Part shown: piece by piece, positions 47,181 to 55,949 of the stretch | Position numbering within the stretch: the stretch's first letter is position 1 | Layout: each line of letters begins with the position of its first letter | Assembly (NCBI GenBank): GCA_963807085.1 | Contig: CAWEBB010000008.1 | Coordinates: forward strand, 1 to 64,000 | Length of the DNA stretch: 64,000 nucleotides | Reading direction: 5' to 3' | Origin: JACKII01 sp963807085 | Lineage (GTDB): Bacteria; Pseudomonadota; Alphaproteobacteria; Bin95 | Program-made: the position numbers and the translations under genes | The notes under the pieces: generated by a model | Database searches by the model: none | What the model saw: the letters and a program-made list of their open reading frames with translations, nothing else | Told to the model about the DNA's origin: nothing

Positions 47181-48616
47181 GAGGCATGTCAGCCACACCG
47201 CTCGTTTCTTGGCGGGGCGCAGTTCTGGCCGTCGCGCTGGCCGTTATACTCTCTTGGCCGATGCTATTTACCAGCGCGCCGTTGGTTTACTACGACACAG
47301 CAGGCTACCTGTCGGGCGGTGAACGAGCGGTCGAGTATATTCTGTATATCGCCGAAAAAGCATTGGGGCCGATGACGAACGGCGCCGAAGAACAGGCGGG
47401 TGCCGTCGAAGGAACCGAAGGCCTGCGCTATGTTCGTTCCATCCCCTACTCCGTCTTCACCTATCTCGCCGCCCAAACACCGGCAGGGCTGGTCGCGGCA
47501 ACGGTTCTGCAAACCGCGATGACCCTGTTGATGGTATTCGGTTTGGTAACGCGGGAGCTGCTGGCCCGCCCTTACGCTCTGGCGCTGTTATTCCTGCTGA
47601 TGGCCACACTCACCTCCCTGCCGTGGATTGCGTCCTACGCGATTGCCGACATGTTGGGGGCGGCGGTGCTCGCGTTTGCGCTCATATTGGTCACCACGTT
47701 CGAGCGCATGAGCGGTTGGCAGAAGATTGCGCTGGCCGCAATCGCAACGTTCGCCATCACCAGCCATTACGGCAATCTGCCATTTTCCGCGGCCTTGGTC
47801 GGATTGGCGCTGGTGGTGCTTGGATGGCGCCGGCGCCTAACTTTCAGTGTGGCAACACTGGCGGTCGTGCCGGTGCTGGCAGCGGTGGCCTTCAACCTGC
47901 TGTCGGCGACGATCGTCTCCAAATCAGGCGGCCCGAGCCTTGCCCCCAAACGACTGCCGGTGGTGCTTTCCCGCTCAATTCAAGACGGTCCCGCGCGATG
48001 GTATCTCCAAGACGCCTGTAGGGATAAGCCCGTTTATGCCATCTGCGAGGTGTTCGACGAAATCCCGAAGACCATTCCGGACATTCTTTGGAAAGAGTCC
48101 GGCTTGAAAAGCGCAAGTGTGGAACAGCTTAACCGCATCCAGCAGCAAGAACTGACGATCCTGTGGCAGGCCTTTCTGGCGTATCCGCTTCAACAGACCT
48201 GGGCGTTGGGAGGCAATGCCGTTGCGCAATTGTTTCTGTCGGGAACTGATGAGTTCTATCTGACGGAAGATACAAAGGAATATCTGCCGGCAGAGAGCAC
48301 AACTGAGCAAAACGCTTGGATTCAGGCATTCGACTGGATCCTTCAATGGTCTCTTGCCGCATCCTACGGCGCCCTGTTTCTCGGGCTTGTCTTTACCCGA
48401 TTGTGGCGCTGCCCTGCCGTGCTTGATCCGGTTCTTATGCTGGTCGCGGGCTTCGCCTTCAACGCCGCGGTCTTTGGTGGTCTCTCGGCCCCGGTCGACC
48501 GTTATCAAGCCCGCTTGGCATGGTTACTCCCGGTCGTCTTGGGCCTGATCTGGATCGGCCATGCGCGAGGGAAGCGGGCGCGCGTTAAAGATTCGCTCGA
48601 TCCGACAGCGAATTGA
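47168..48616 (+). CDS. Polytopic membrane protein of unknown function in the glycan locus
   Basis: A 482-residue integral membrane protein. About nine to eleven hydrophobic helices are spread over the chain, with a periplasmic-sized loop near 25-90 (PLVYYDTAGYLSGGERAVEY) and another of about 140 residues around 260-390. An acidic loop just after the first helix is typical of GT-C glycosyltransferases and polymerases, but the classic DxD or ExD is not certain. Its start overlaps the end of the asparagine-synthase-like gene. A polymerase, ligase or sugar-lipid transferase role is possible. Confidence 0.72.
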   Translation: MVRVRGMSATPLVSWRGAVLAVALAVILSWPMLFTSAPLVYYDTAGYLSGGERAVEYILYIAEKALGPMTNGAEEQAGAVEGTEGLRYVRSIPYSVFTYLAAQTPAGLVAATVLQTAMTLLMVFGLVTRELLARPYALALLFLLMATLTSLPWIASYAIADMLGAAVLAFALILVTTFERMSGWQKIALAAIATFAITSHYGNLPFSAALVGLALVVLGWRRRLTFSVATLAVVPVLAAVAFNLLSATIVSKSGGPSLAPKRLPVVLSRSIQDGPARWYLQDACRDKPVYAICEVFDEIPKTIPDILWKESGLKSASVEQLNRIQQQELTILWQAFLAYPLQQTWALGGNAVAQLFLSGTDEFYLTEDTKEYLPAESTTEQNAWIQAFDWILQWSLAASYGALFLGLVFTRLWRCPAVLDPVLMLVAGFAFNAAVFGGLSAPVDRYQARLAWLLPVVLGLIWIGHARGKRARVKDSLDPTAN

Positions 48617-49523
48617 CTTCCCGTTTGGGGTCGAGGCTCCTGCCACGCCGCTCGATCATCATCTGTTTCCCGTAGCCGAAGACCATCGCGCATTGCGAAA
48701 GTACCATCAGGGCCGATTGGCGCTTGCGCCTCGCCGGGGCCGTCTTCAGAGGGTAGCGAAGTAGCTCCATATAAAACGACAGCCGTTCGACCTTCGGCCG
48801 GTCATCGCCGCGGCGGTCGAGAGCCGCGTGCAGGTAGCGCGCGCCGCGGCCATAGTTGCTATGCTGTTGCCAATAGCGCTGAAGGTTCAGGTGATGGAAA
48901 TGATCGACCACCGCAGCATCGACGTAGACCAAGTCTCCGTTGGCGTCGCGCCACCGCATACAGAAATCCCGATCTTCGGCTGCCGGCAAAGGGAATGTTT
49001 CATCGAAGCCGCCGATTGCCAGAAAATCCTGCCGCAGACACCCCATATTGTTGCTCGTAAAAAACTGCTGATCGCCGTTGGAGGTGAGAAAATAATCGTA
49101 CAGAAAGCGACAAAGGGTCTGACTGGCTTCGGAAAAAGAGTTCTGATGTAAGGCGTTTACGACCTTACCTCCGACGAGCCTATTACCGTTCCTCTGGTGT
49201 GCAGCGAGCAGCGTGACTATCCAATCCGGCCGCGGTCTGCAGTCGTCGTCAGTGAAAGCCAGAAACTCTGCCTCACTCACGCGAGCCCCCGTATTGCGGG
49301 CGCTGGCAGGGCCGGTGTTAGCTTGCCTGACACAGCGAACGGTGGGTCCGAACTCGTCGCATACGGCAGTCAGTGGTACAGGGCTGCCATCGTCCACGAC
49401 AATGATATCATAAGCACCGCCCTCCAAGTTCATAAGCGCTCGGAGGCACTCCCGAAGGTTGTCGGGACGGGCGCAACTGGGAACGATGATCGAAATGCTT
49501 ACTGGCGGGGAGTCATTCATCAT
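48585..49523 (-). CDS. Family 2 glycosyltransferase
   Basis: A 312-residue GT-A enzyme. SISIIVPSCARPDNLRECL and IIVVDDGSPVPL form the nucleotide-binding half, TDDDCRPRPDW the metal site, and PAAEDRDFCMRW the ED motif with HFHHLNLQRYWQQH after it. Its start overlaps the end of the following gene's coding region as ATGA (49520-49523), so it is coupled to that glycosyltransferase. The 3' end overlaps the membrane-protein gene on the other strand by about 30 bases. Sugar unknown. Confidence 0.91.
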   Translation of the reverse strand: MMNDSPPVSISIIVPSCARPDNLRECLRALMNLEGGAYDIIVVDDGSPVPLTAVCDEFGPTVRCVRQANTGPASARNTGARVSEAEFLAFTDDDCRPRPDWIVTLLAAHQRNGNRLVGGKVVNALHQNSFSEASQTLCRFLYDYFLTSNGDQQFFTSNNMGCLRQDFLAIGGFDETFPLPAAEDRDFCMRWRDANGDLVYVDAAVVDHFHHLNLQRYWQQHSNYGRGARYLHAALDRRGDDRPKVERLSFYMELLRYPLKTAPARRKRQSALMVLSQCAMVFGYGKQMMIERRGRSLDPKREVNSLSDRANL

Positions 49524-50728
49524 CGGGCCATTTTGGTTTCGAAAGCCGTAATCGTGTCTGCATACATCGCTTCCAGGCGCGTCAGCGTCGCCTCTCGGCT
49601 ATATTGTTCTATCGCCACCCTTCGGCCTTCCATTCCCATGCGCTCCGCTACATTCCGGTCGCTCGTGAGCAGTTCCAGCTTTGCGGCAAGTTCTATTGGA
49701 TCACTCGGCTGCACCAGAAACCCCGTTTCGCCGTGCCTGACCAGATCAGACTGGCCGCCGACGTCGGATGCTATTACTGCCGTGCCGCGCATCATCGCTT
49801 CCGTGGTAACGTTTCCAAACGGTTCATGCCAAAGCGAAGGAACCACCTGGACCCACGCTCGATCAAACTCGGACTCCATCTGCGGTCGCGACAGGTGGCC
49901 TAAGAAACGGACCTTCGCATGAAGCTCGCCCATGCCTTGAGACAACGCTTCGTGCTCGGGCCCGGTTCCCGCAATCAGGAGGAGAAGGTCGGGATTTTTT
50001 TTCGCTGCAATCTTCAACGCCTCCATGAGCACGCCGATCCCTTTCTCTCTGGATAGGCGACCGGCATAAGCAATGGTCGGAGGCGATTGGAGAGCCGGGC
50101 GCATCGGGCGATCATCGACGCCATTGCCGAGAACGGCCACATTCTCCCATCCGTCCTCTGCAAACAATCCGGCCATTCGGCTGCTCAGGGTGGCCACTTT
50201 GTCGAAAGATGAACGCCACCATCGCACCATTGCGCGCTGAACCATGGCAGAGGCCCAGGTCTTCGGCGCCACACAGCCTGACGAAACGCAAACACGGCCG
50301 GGCCGAACGGTGCAGATGTCGCCGTTCGGCAAGAGTTTCAGGCCGTTCGGACAAATCGCTTTGTATACCGCCGGCTGAAAAAACGTCGGAGTCCGCTTCA
50401 ATAGCGGCAGGATCAGCGGTGAGATCTGCCAGAGAAACATCCGAATGTGCACAACCTGCGGCGCGAATTCCCGGAGTTCCTGGCGAAATTGCGCCAGCGC
50501 GTCGAGGTTGATCGTCTGTGTCAAGGCCTGGCCAATGTCGGTGCGCCCGCGGCAGCTCCGATCGGCCAACAGCGGAAAGCCACCGGTCAGCGCCGCGTCG
50601 CTCGAAAAAAGTCTGACCTGATGCCCACGCCGCCGGAGACCATCGCGGATCGCGAGCATCTGCAGCTCGGCTCCGCCGGTCGCACGACCATAGTCGTTCA
50701 CCAGCAGCACTTTCAGGGGATTAGTCAT
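49520..50728 (-). CDS. Family 4 glycosyltransferase
   Basis: A 402-residue GT-B enzyme. LVNDYGRATGGAELQML near the start is the acceptor-side Gly loop, YAGRLSREKGIGVLMEAL begins the donor domain, and EPFGNVTTEAMMRGTAVIAS carries the paired-Glu nucleotide-sugar motif. It is co-transcribed with the family 2 enzyme that follows. Immediately ahead of its ATG the first 16 bases of the gene are present in two extra tandem copies. Retaining transfer of mannose, glucose or a related sugar is the family role. Confidence 0.92.
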   Translation of the reverse strand: MTNPLKVLLVNDYGRATGGAELQMLAIRDGLRRRGHQVRLFSSDAALTGGFPLLADRSCRGRTDIGQALTQTINLDALAQFRQELREFAPQVVHIRMFLWQISPLILPLLKRTPTFFQPAVYKAICPNGLKLLPNGDICTVRPGRVCVSSGCVAPKTWASAMVQRAMVRWWRSSFDKVATLSSRMAGLFAEDGWENVAVLGNGVDDRPMRPALQSPPTIAYAGRLSREKGIGVLMEALKIAAKKNPDLLLLIAGTGPEHEALSQGMGELHAKVRFLGHLSRPQMESEFDRAWVQVVPSLWHEPFGNVTTEAMMRGTAVIASDVGGQSDLVRHGETGFLVQPSDPIELAAKLELLTSDRNVAERMGMEGRRVAIEQYSREATLTRLEAMYADTITAFETKMAR

Positions 50729-50763
50729 TCAGCGGTCAGTCATTCAGGGGGTTAGTCATTTAG
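50711..50763 (-). repeat. Triplicated translation-start segment
   Basis: On the minus strand three head-to-tail copies occur: ATGACTAACCCCCTGA, ATGACTGACCGCTGA and ATGACTAATCCCCTGA (16, 15 and 16 bases). The last copy is the true start of the glycosyltransferase gene (MTNPLKV). The upstream copies open two mini frames, MTNPLND and MTDR, that stop within or just before the next copy. They could act as upstream open frames that tune translation, or be a slippage product. Confidence 0.75.
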
Positions 50764-51048
50764 TAGGTGAGTTCATCTACCACCTGTGATCCGCCACCCT
50801 ATCGCCCAGTTTCGGAAGTGCCGCAAGGCGGTCGAGACGGGTGTATCCTTCCCACGCAGTTCAGTGTCCGGACGGCATACGATATGAAGCCCCATTGACG
50901 CCCAACCCGCACTTGCCGTACGTAAGCGCACCAATCATTCGCCGCTTGCAGCGGCGCGCAGGGACGAAAAGCCTCAATACCGCCGGTGATTGTCTTTTGC
51001 AGAACACTTCTTTAGGCAAATCCCACCTTCCGGCCTTCTGGAATATCT
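50764..51048. other. Divergent intergenic region between two family 4 glycosyltransferases
   Basis: No gene is recognised in these roughly 285 bases. The genes on both sides are transcribed away from it, so it must hold promoters for each, and I could not assign them. The A+T content is not clearly higher than that of the flanking genes. Confidence 0.4.
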
Positions 51049-52323
51049 ATGGATTTGCGTGTGAAAACGAGAACATCCTCCAATGCCTCGTCGGAGCGAT
51101 CGGCATATCGCGTAGGCCTCGTCGTCGGAGACTTTCCGGTCATCTCCGAAACCTTCGTCATCAATCAAGCAACGGGATTGCTCGATCGCGGGCATGATCT
51201 TGCCATTCTGCCGATGAACGGTCAGCGGCCGCCGGATAACCCCATGCATCATGCAGTGAAGCAGTACGATCTGCTGTCGCGTACGTATCGCCCGTTCGCG
51301 GGATCCGTGCTGATCGGCCCCTTTTCCGGTCATCCAGTCGATCCGCAAGCGGACTGGTCGCTTCTTCGGCGTGCCTGCTCGCTGATAGCTCAGGCCGGGA
51401 TGGTGGTGCCGGCGGGCCGGTTTGATATCGTGCACTGTCAGTTCGCGACACTCGGCCTGGAAATTCAGACATTGCGCCAGCTTGGTCTGCTGCAATTCGA
51501 TAAACTTGTCGTCCATTTGCGCGGGTCGGATGTTTCCCGGTTCGTTCAGGAAAAAGGGCCGGATGTTTACCGCGCTTTGTTCCGGTCGGCCGACCTGCTG
51601 ATCGCCAATTGCGAATATTTCCGTGACCGCGCGATCGCCCTTGGAGCGCCGCCCGAGAACGTCATCGTCATCGGCTCGGCCATCGATTGCAGCCGGTTTC
51701 CGCTCGTCAAACGCGAGCGCCTCGCCGGACAGCCTCGTCGCCTGATTTCGATCGGTCGTTTGGTGGAAAAAAAAGGATACGAGTTCGCGATTCGCGGCTT
51801 CGCTCTTGCCGCCAAAAAACACCCAGGACTTCAATATGATATTGTTGGAGAGGGGCCGTTGCGCGGCGAGTTGACCGGGTTGATCGAAGAGCTTGGCTTG
51901 GAAAGCCAGGTTCACCTTCTGGGGGCGATGACCCAGGACCGGATCCTGGACCGGCTGAAAGCGGCCGATGCGATGATCGCAGTCAGCGTGCGGGCGTCCT
52001 CCGGCGATGAGGATGCGCCCGTCAATTCACTGAAGGAAGGGATGGCAACCGGGCTGCCGATCGTCGCGTCCCGGCATGGCGGCATACCGGAACTGGTTGA
52101 GGACGGCGTGCACGGCTATCTTGTTCGGGAGCGAAACTCCGAAGATATTGCAAAAGCTCTTGTGCGATTGTTAAGCGAACCGGGACGATGGCTCAAGATG
52201 GGAGAATTGGGGAGGTCCAAAGTCAAGAAAACCTATGACATTTCAGTGGTCATGGACAAATTAGAGTCTTCATATCGAAATCTTTGGGCATCTGGGGCGA
52301 GTCCGGTTCGTTCAGGTTCATAG
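51049..52323 (+). CDS. Family 4 glycosyltransferase (WcaL-like)
   Basis: A 424-residue GT-B enzyme similar to colanic-acid-type transferases. GDFPVISETFVINQATGLL is characteristic of that group, followed by VVHLRGSDVSRF, SIGRLVEKKGYEFAIRGF, YDIVGEGPLRGEL and the donor motif EDAPVNSLKEGMATGLPIVAS. The first 20 residues are basic and variable, so a later start is possible. It is the last gene of the glycan locus; a short hairpin with T run follows it. Confidence 0.92.
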   Translation: MDLRVKTRTSSNASSERSAYRVGLVVGDFPVISETFVINQATGLLDRGHDLAILPMNGQRPPDNPMHHAVKQYDLLSRTYRPFAGSVLIGPFSGHPVDPQADWSLLRRACSLIAQAGMVVPAGRFDIVHCQFATLGLEIQTLRQLGLLQFDKLVVHLRGSDVSRFVQEKGPDVYRALFRSADLLIANCEYFRDRAIALGAPPENVIVIGSAIDCSRFPLVKRERLAGQPRRLISIGRLVEKKGYEFAIRGFALAAKKHPGLQYDIVGEGPLRGELTGLIEELGLESQVHLLGAMTQDRILDRLKAADAMIAVSVRASSGDEDAPVNSLKEGMATGLPIVASRHGGIPELVEDGVHGYLVRERNSEDIAKALVRLLSEPGRWLKMGELGRSKVKKTYDISVVMDKLESSYRNLWASGASPVRSGS

Positions 52324-52338
52324 CCGCACGCAGTGAAG

Positions 52339-52355
52339 AAGCCTTTGGGCTTTTT
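52339..52355 (+). terminator. Possible short intrinsic terminator
   Basis: AAGCC and GGCTT pair around a TTTG loop and are followed by TTT, 16 bases after the glycosyltransferase stop. The stem is only five base pairs, so it is weak, but place and orientation fit the end of the glycan locus. Confidence 0.4.
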
Positions 52356-52631
52356 GAAGCGCAATAGCGCCGACGGCGTCCCTAATGACCGCGCAAATCA
52401 TTGGCGGCGCCGGGGCACGCAGTTCAAATCTCAAACCTTTGCACGAGGGCTACTGTGGCGAATTCAAAGTCAATACAATGGCCCCTTATTAACGCTGAAT
52501 TAACGCATGCAGGATCAGGCGTATATCGACGCGGCTCACCCCATCTTCTTTACAAGGTGGATAAAAGCAGAAAATCATATGCGCGAAGCGGATCGATCCT
52601 TGGGGATGTGCCGCAGCGTGTTGGGTTCTAA
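52356..52631. other. Intergenic region before phoR
   Basis: No conserved protein is seen; an open frame of 76 codons here lacks family likeness. The left edge of the phosphate/arsenate island probably lies in this stretch, since gene content changes from glycan synthesis to Pho/Pst. Confidence 0.4.
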
Positions 52632-53657
52632 ATGGACAGGCAGTGGATTGACGATTATCTGAACGCGGTGCCGTTGCCGATGGTACTGATCGACGCCGAT
52701 GCCCGGATTGTAGCCGCGAACCGCGCAGGCAAAGCACTGATCGGTGCGGGCCAGGTTGGTCGCCATCACGCCATTGCCCTGCGACAGCCCGCCCTGCTCG
52801 CCGCCATCGAGACGGCCCTCCTACACGGCTCCCGCGGAGAGGCGCGCTATGTGATCCTGAGCCCCTCGCAGGAGGTGACCTATCGCGTCACGGTCTCTTC
52901 GACCTCCATCGGTGACAGGCGCGGCGTGCTCTGCGCCTTCGAAGACATCACAGAGCAGGAACTCATCGGCCAGTTCCGGCGCGATTTCATCGCCAATGTC
53001 AGCCATGAATTGCGCACCCCGCTGACCACCCTCGTCGGCTTCATCGAAACCTTGCGAAATACTGCCAAAGACAATTCGGCGGCGCGCGATCGCTTCCTGA
53101 CGATCATGCAGCGCGAGGCGGGGCGGATGAACCGCCTTGTCCAGGATTTGCTGTCGCTGTCGAAGGTCGAGGCTCAGGAACGCCAGAGACCCACCACGCC
53201 TGTAAACCTTGGCGATCTGGCTCATGCCGCCTGTGACAGCTTGCGTCCCTTTGCCGATGAGGCGGGCGTGACGCTGAAACTGACCGCGGTTGAACCGGCG
53301 CCTTGCATCCCTGCGGATGCGGATCAACTGATGCAGGTACTGCAGAATCTGATCGAGAACGCGATCAAATATGGCACCCCCGGAACGCAGGTGACGGTTG
53401 CCATGCACTCGCCAGAAGACGATCCGATGCTGCGCATCGATGTGATCGACAACGGCAAAGGGATCGACCAAATGCACTTGCCGCGCCTGACCGAGCGGTT
53501 CTACCGCATCGACGATCACCGATCGCGTCAGAAAGGCGGCACGGGCCTGGGCCTTTCCATTGTCAAGCATATTCTCAACCGGCATCGCGGCCGGCTTGAA
53601 ATCAGCAGCGAGCAAGGCAAAGGATCGTGCTTTTCGGTTTTTCTCCCGAAAAGCTGA
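52632..53657 (+). CDS. phoR: Phosphate-regulon sensor histidine kinase PhoR
   Basis: A 341-residue kinase. A PAS-like sensor (about 10-105) precedes the dimerisation box FIANVSHELRTPL with phospho-acceptor His125. The catalytic domain has NLIENAIKYG (N box), DNGKGID (G1) and GGTGLGLSIVKH (G2). The N-terminal membrane helices of enteric PhoR are missing; the protein begins directly at the PAS part, so it would be soluble or tethered by partners. It normally senses Pi through PstSCAB-PhoU and phosphorylates PhoB. Gene order matches the alphaproteobacterial pho operon. The kinase itself is intact, unlike the genes after it. Confidence 0.9.
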   Translation: MDRQWIDDYLNAVPLPMVLIDADARIVAANRAGKALIGAGQVGRHHAIALRQPALLAAIETALLHGSRGEARYVILSPSQEVTYRVTVSSTSIGDRRGVLCAFEDITEQELIGQFRRDFIANVSHELRTPLTTLVGFIETLRNTAKDNSAARDRFLTIMQREAGRMNRLVQDLLSLSKVEAQERQRPTTPVNLGDLAHAACDSLRPFADEAGVTLKLTAVEPAPCIPADADQLMQVLQNLIENAIKYGTPGTQVTVAMHSPEDDPMLRIDVIDNGKGIDQMHLPRLTERFYRIDDHRSRQKGGTGLGLSIVKHILNRHRGRLEISSEQGKGSCFSVFLPKS

Positions 53658-53670
53658 TTGCGACAGATGG

Positions 53671-53699
53671 GTTTCATAAAACTGTTACATGGCTGTCGC
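53671..53699 (+). promoter_or_regulatory. Probable PHO box upstream of pstS
   Basis: Three heptamers resembling CTGTNAC lie in phase about 11 bases apart: TTTCATA, CTGTTAC and CTGTCGC, separated by short spacers. This matches the PhoB-binding repeat upstream of pstS in alphaproteobacteria. It lies 81 bases before the pstS ATG and behind phoR, so it would place pst transcription under PhoB control. Confidence 0.6.
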
Positions 53700-53779
53700 A
53701 AAAGCGTAGCAAACCGCAGGTAGAGCAGCAGTGCGGACCGTACCTCTGACGACCGCCTCGACACGACACGAGAAATTCC

Positions 53780-54172
53780 ATGTCCAGCACGATACTTGCG
53801 ACCTCTACCCTGGCCATTCTGATAGTGTCGGCTACCGCTGCTGCCGCACGCGATCAGGTGCAGTTGGCAGGCTCGTTCTCCGTGCTGCTCTATGCCACGA
53901 TCGTTGCCGAACTCTTCGGCGAGAATACGGATTTCCCCACGCCGGTGACCGATTCCGGCGGATCTTCGGCTGGCCTGAACAGGTTTTCCGAGGGCGTGGG
54001 CGCCAGGATCGCCAGCAACAAGGACGGGATCGGCGTGTTCGGGTTGTGGTTCTACGAGAACAACACGGCGAAGCTTCAGGTGGCCACGATGAACGGCATC
54101 GCGCCCTCTGCCGATACCATCGCCTCGGGCGCATATCCGGTCTCACGGCCGATTTTCTTCTACGTCAAGCAT
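53780..54172 (+). pseudogene. pstS: pstS remnant with internal deletion (phosphate-binding protein)
   Basis: The start is normal: a signal peptide (MSSTILATSTLAILIVSATA then AAA) and the phosphate-binding opening VQLAGSFSVLLYATIVAELFG with the SGGSSAGLNRF loop. After SEGVG the sequence jumps to ARIASNKDGIGVFGLWFYEN, which belongs near the middle of PstS. About 160 residues expected between are missing. The remaining part ends at FFYVKH and is then joined to a membrane domain of pstC in another frame. It cannot form the two-lobed binding protein and is nonfunctional. Confidence 0.8.
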
Positions 54173-55030
54173 TATCCTCGCCGCTTGTGTCGCCATCGCC
54201 ACAACGGCGGGCATCGTCGCCTCCATGTTGCTTGAAACGCAGAGTTTCTTCTCCCAGTACGACTGGCACAACTTTTTCCTTCCGACCGCCTGGGCGCCAC
54301 GGTTTCCGGTCATTTCCGATCTGGGGATCCTGCCGCTGCTGCGGGGCACGCTCTACATCAGCGTCATCGCCCTCGCTCTCGCGGTGCCGGTAGGCCTCTT
54401 CACCGCGATCTACATGGCGGGATATGTTAGTCTCCGCTTCCGCTCGCTCTTCAAGCGGGTGATCGAGATCCTCGCAGGCATTCAGACCATCGTTTACGGC
54501 CTCTTCTCCCTGATTGCCGTCGGCCCCATGCTGCGCGATTATCTTGCGAAGCCGTTGGGGTTTGGATCGACCGGTCGTCGATGATGATCGCGGGCCTGGT
54601 CATGGGAATCATGCTGATCCCTTTCGTCTCATCGCTTTCGGACGACATCATCCGTCAGGTGCCGCAATCTCTACGCGACGGGCTTCTGGGCCTTGGCGCG
54701 ACCCAATCTGAAACGATCCGTCTCGTTATCCTGCGCGCCGCCTTGCCGGGGATCGTCGGTGCGATCCTGCTGGCCGCCAGCCGTGCCATCGGAGAAACCA
54801 TGATCACAGTTCTGGGGGCCGGTGCGGCCGCCAAGCTCAGCCTCAATCCGTTCGAAGCGATGACCACCATCACCGTCAAGATTGTCAGTCAGTTGACCGG
54901 CGACGGCGATTTCGCCGCCCCGGAGACCCACGCGGCCTTCGCTCTCGGGCTGACGCTGTTCGCGATCACGCTCTGCGTGAACGTGCCGGCGCTGGGAGTT
55001 GTGCGTAAATACAGGGAGCAATACGAATGA
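54171..55030 (+). pseudogene. pstC: pstC remnant, 5' truncated and frameshifted (phosphate permease)
   Basis: The frame opens inside the gene: IILAACVAIATTAGIVASML, then WAPRFPVISDLGILPLLRGT and GLFTAIYMAGY. It breaks near 54557-54560; one missing G in a G run restores PLGVWIDRSSMMIAGLVMG. The end DDIIRQVPQSLRDGLLGLGA and ATQSETIRLVILRAALPGIV then shows the coupling loop of a PstC permease, and the stop at 55028-55030 is normal. The N-terminal half was lost with the end of pstS. The stop overlaps the pstA start as ATGA, so the original operon layout is visible. Confidence 0.8.
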
Positions 55031-55110
55031 GCGATACTGTCCGACCGTTGCCCGCACAACCGAGCCTGCTGCTCGAACGCGGCGACCGCACTGCACGGCA
55101 CAACGCCGCC
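55027..55110 (+). pseudogene. pstA: pstA remnant, first ~28 codons only
   Basis: MSDTVRPLPAQPSLLLERGD and RTARHNAA is the start of PstA as found in related alphaproteobacteria, with the usual ATGA overlap to pstC. All membrane segments that should follow are absent, and about 30 bases later the pstB ribosome site begins. The rest of pstA was removed by a deletion, so a PstC-PstA permease cannot form from this operon. Confidence 0.65.
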
Positions 55111-55140
55111 ACTTCGAACGTCGTTGGTGAAGGGAACCTT

Positions 55141-55938
55141 ATGAAAGGTAGGTTAGTACAAGGGCGGGGTATGATCGCCGAACCCGCCAAGATCACGGCC
55201 CGGGGCGTGCAAGTGTATTACGGCGACACTCACGCCATCCGCGATGTCAATGTGGATATAGCTGACAAGAACGTTACCGCCTTCATCGGTCCGTCGGGCT
55301 GTGGAAAATCGACTTTTCTGCGCTGCCTGAACCGGATGAACAACTCGATCCCTACCGCCCGCGTGCAGGGCGAAATCCGCATCGATGGCGAAGACATCTA
55401 TGATCCGCGCATCGACCCGGTTCAATTGCGCGCCAAGGTCGGCATGGTGTTCCAGAAGCCAAACCCCTTCCCCAAGTCGATCCGTGACAACGTCGCATAT
55501 GGGCCGAAAATCCACGGACTGACCCGCACACGCGGCGAGTTGGCCGAGGTGGTGGAGAAATCCCTGCGCCGTGCCGCCCTGTGGGACGAGGTGAAGGATC
55601 GTCTCGACGCGCCTGGCACGGGTCTATCGGGCGGGCAGCAGCAGCGCCTCTGCATCGCCCGCGCCATCGCCACCTCGCCCGAGGTCCTGCTGATGGACGA
55701 ACCCTGTTCGGCGCTCGACCCTATCGCCACCGCGCAGATTGAGGAACTGATCGACGAACTGCGCGAGCGGTTTTCGGTGGTGATCGTCACCCATTCCATG
55801 CAGCAAGCCGCCCGGGTCAGCCAGCGCACGGCATTCTTTCACCTCGGCAGTCTAGTGGAATACGGCGAGACGGGCGAGATGTTTACAAACCCAACCGATC
55901 CGCGCACGGAAAGTTATATTACTGGCCGGATCGGCTGA
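55141..55938 (+). CDS. pstB: Phosphate ABC transporter ATPase PstB
   Basis: A 265-residue ATPase of normal size and the only intact pst gene here. Walker A is GPSGCGKST, followed by LRCLNRMN; signature LSGGQQQRLC and Walker B VLLMDEPCSALD are followed by the switch His in IVTHSMQQAAR. GAAGGGA eight bases upstream supports ATG 55141. With PstA and most of PstS missing its cognate permease is absent. It might serve another copy elsewhere in the genome. Confidence 0.92.
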   Translation: MKGRLVQGRGMIAEPAKITARGVQVYYGDTHAIRDVNVDIADKNVTAFIGPSGCGKSTFLRCLNRMNNSIPTARVQGEIRIDGEDIYDPRIDPVQLRAKVGMVFQKPNPFPKSIRDNVAYGPKIHGLTRTRGELAEVVEKSLRRAALWDEVKDRLDAPGTGLSGGQQQRLCIARAIATSPEVLLMDEPCSALDPIATAQIEELIDELRERFSVVIVTHSMQQAARVSQRTAFFHLGSLVEYGETGEMFTNPTDPRTESYITGRIG

Positions 55939-55949
55939 AGGAAGATGAT

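Noticed and set aside
52401..52631. 76-codon frame before phoR
   Set aside because: No ribosome site or family resemblance.
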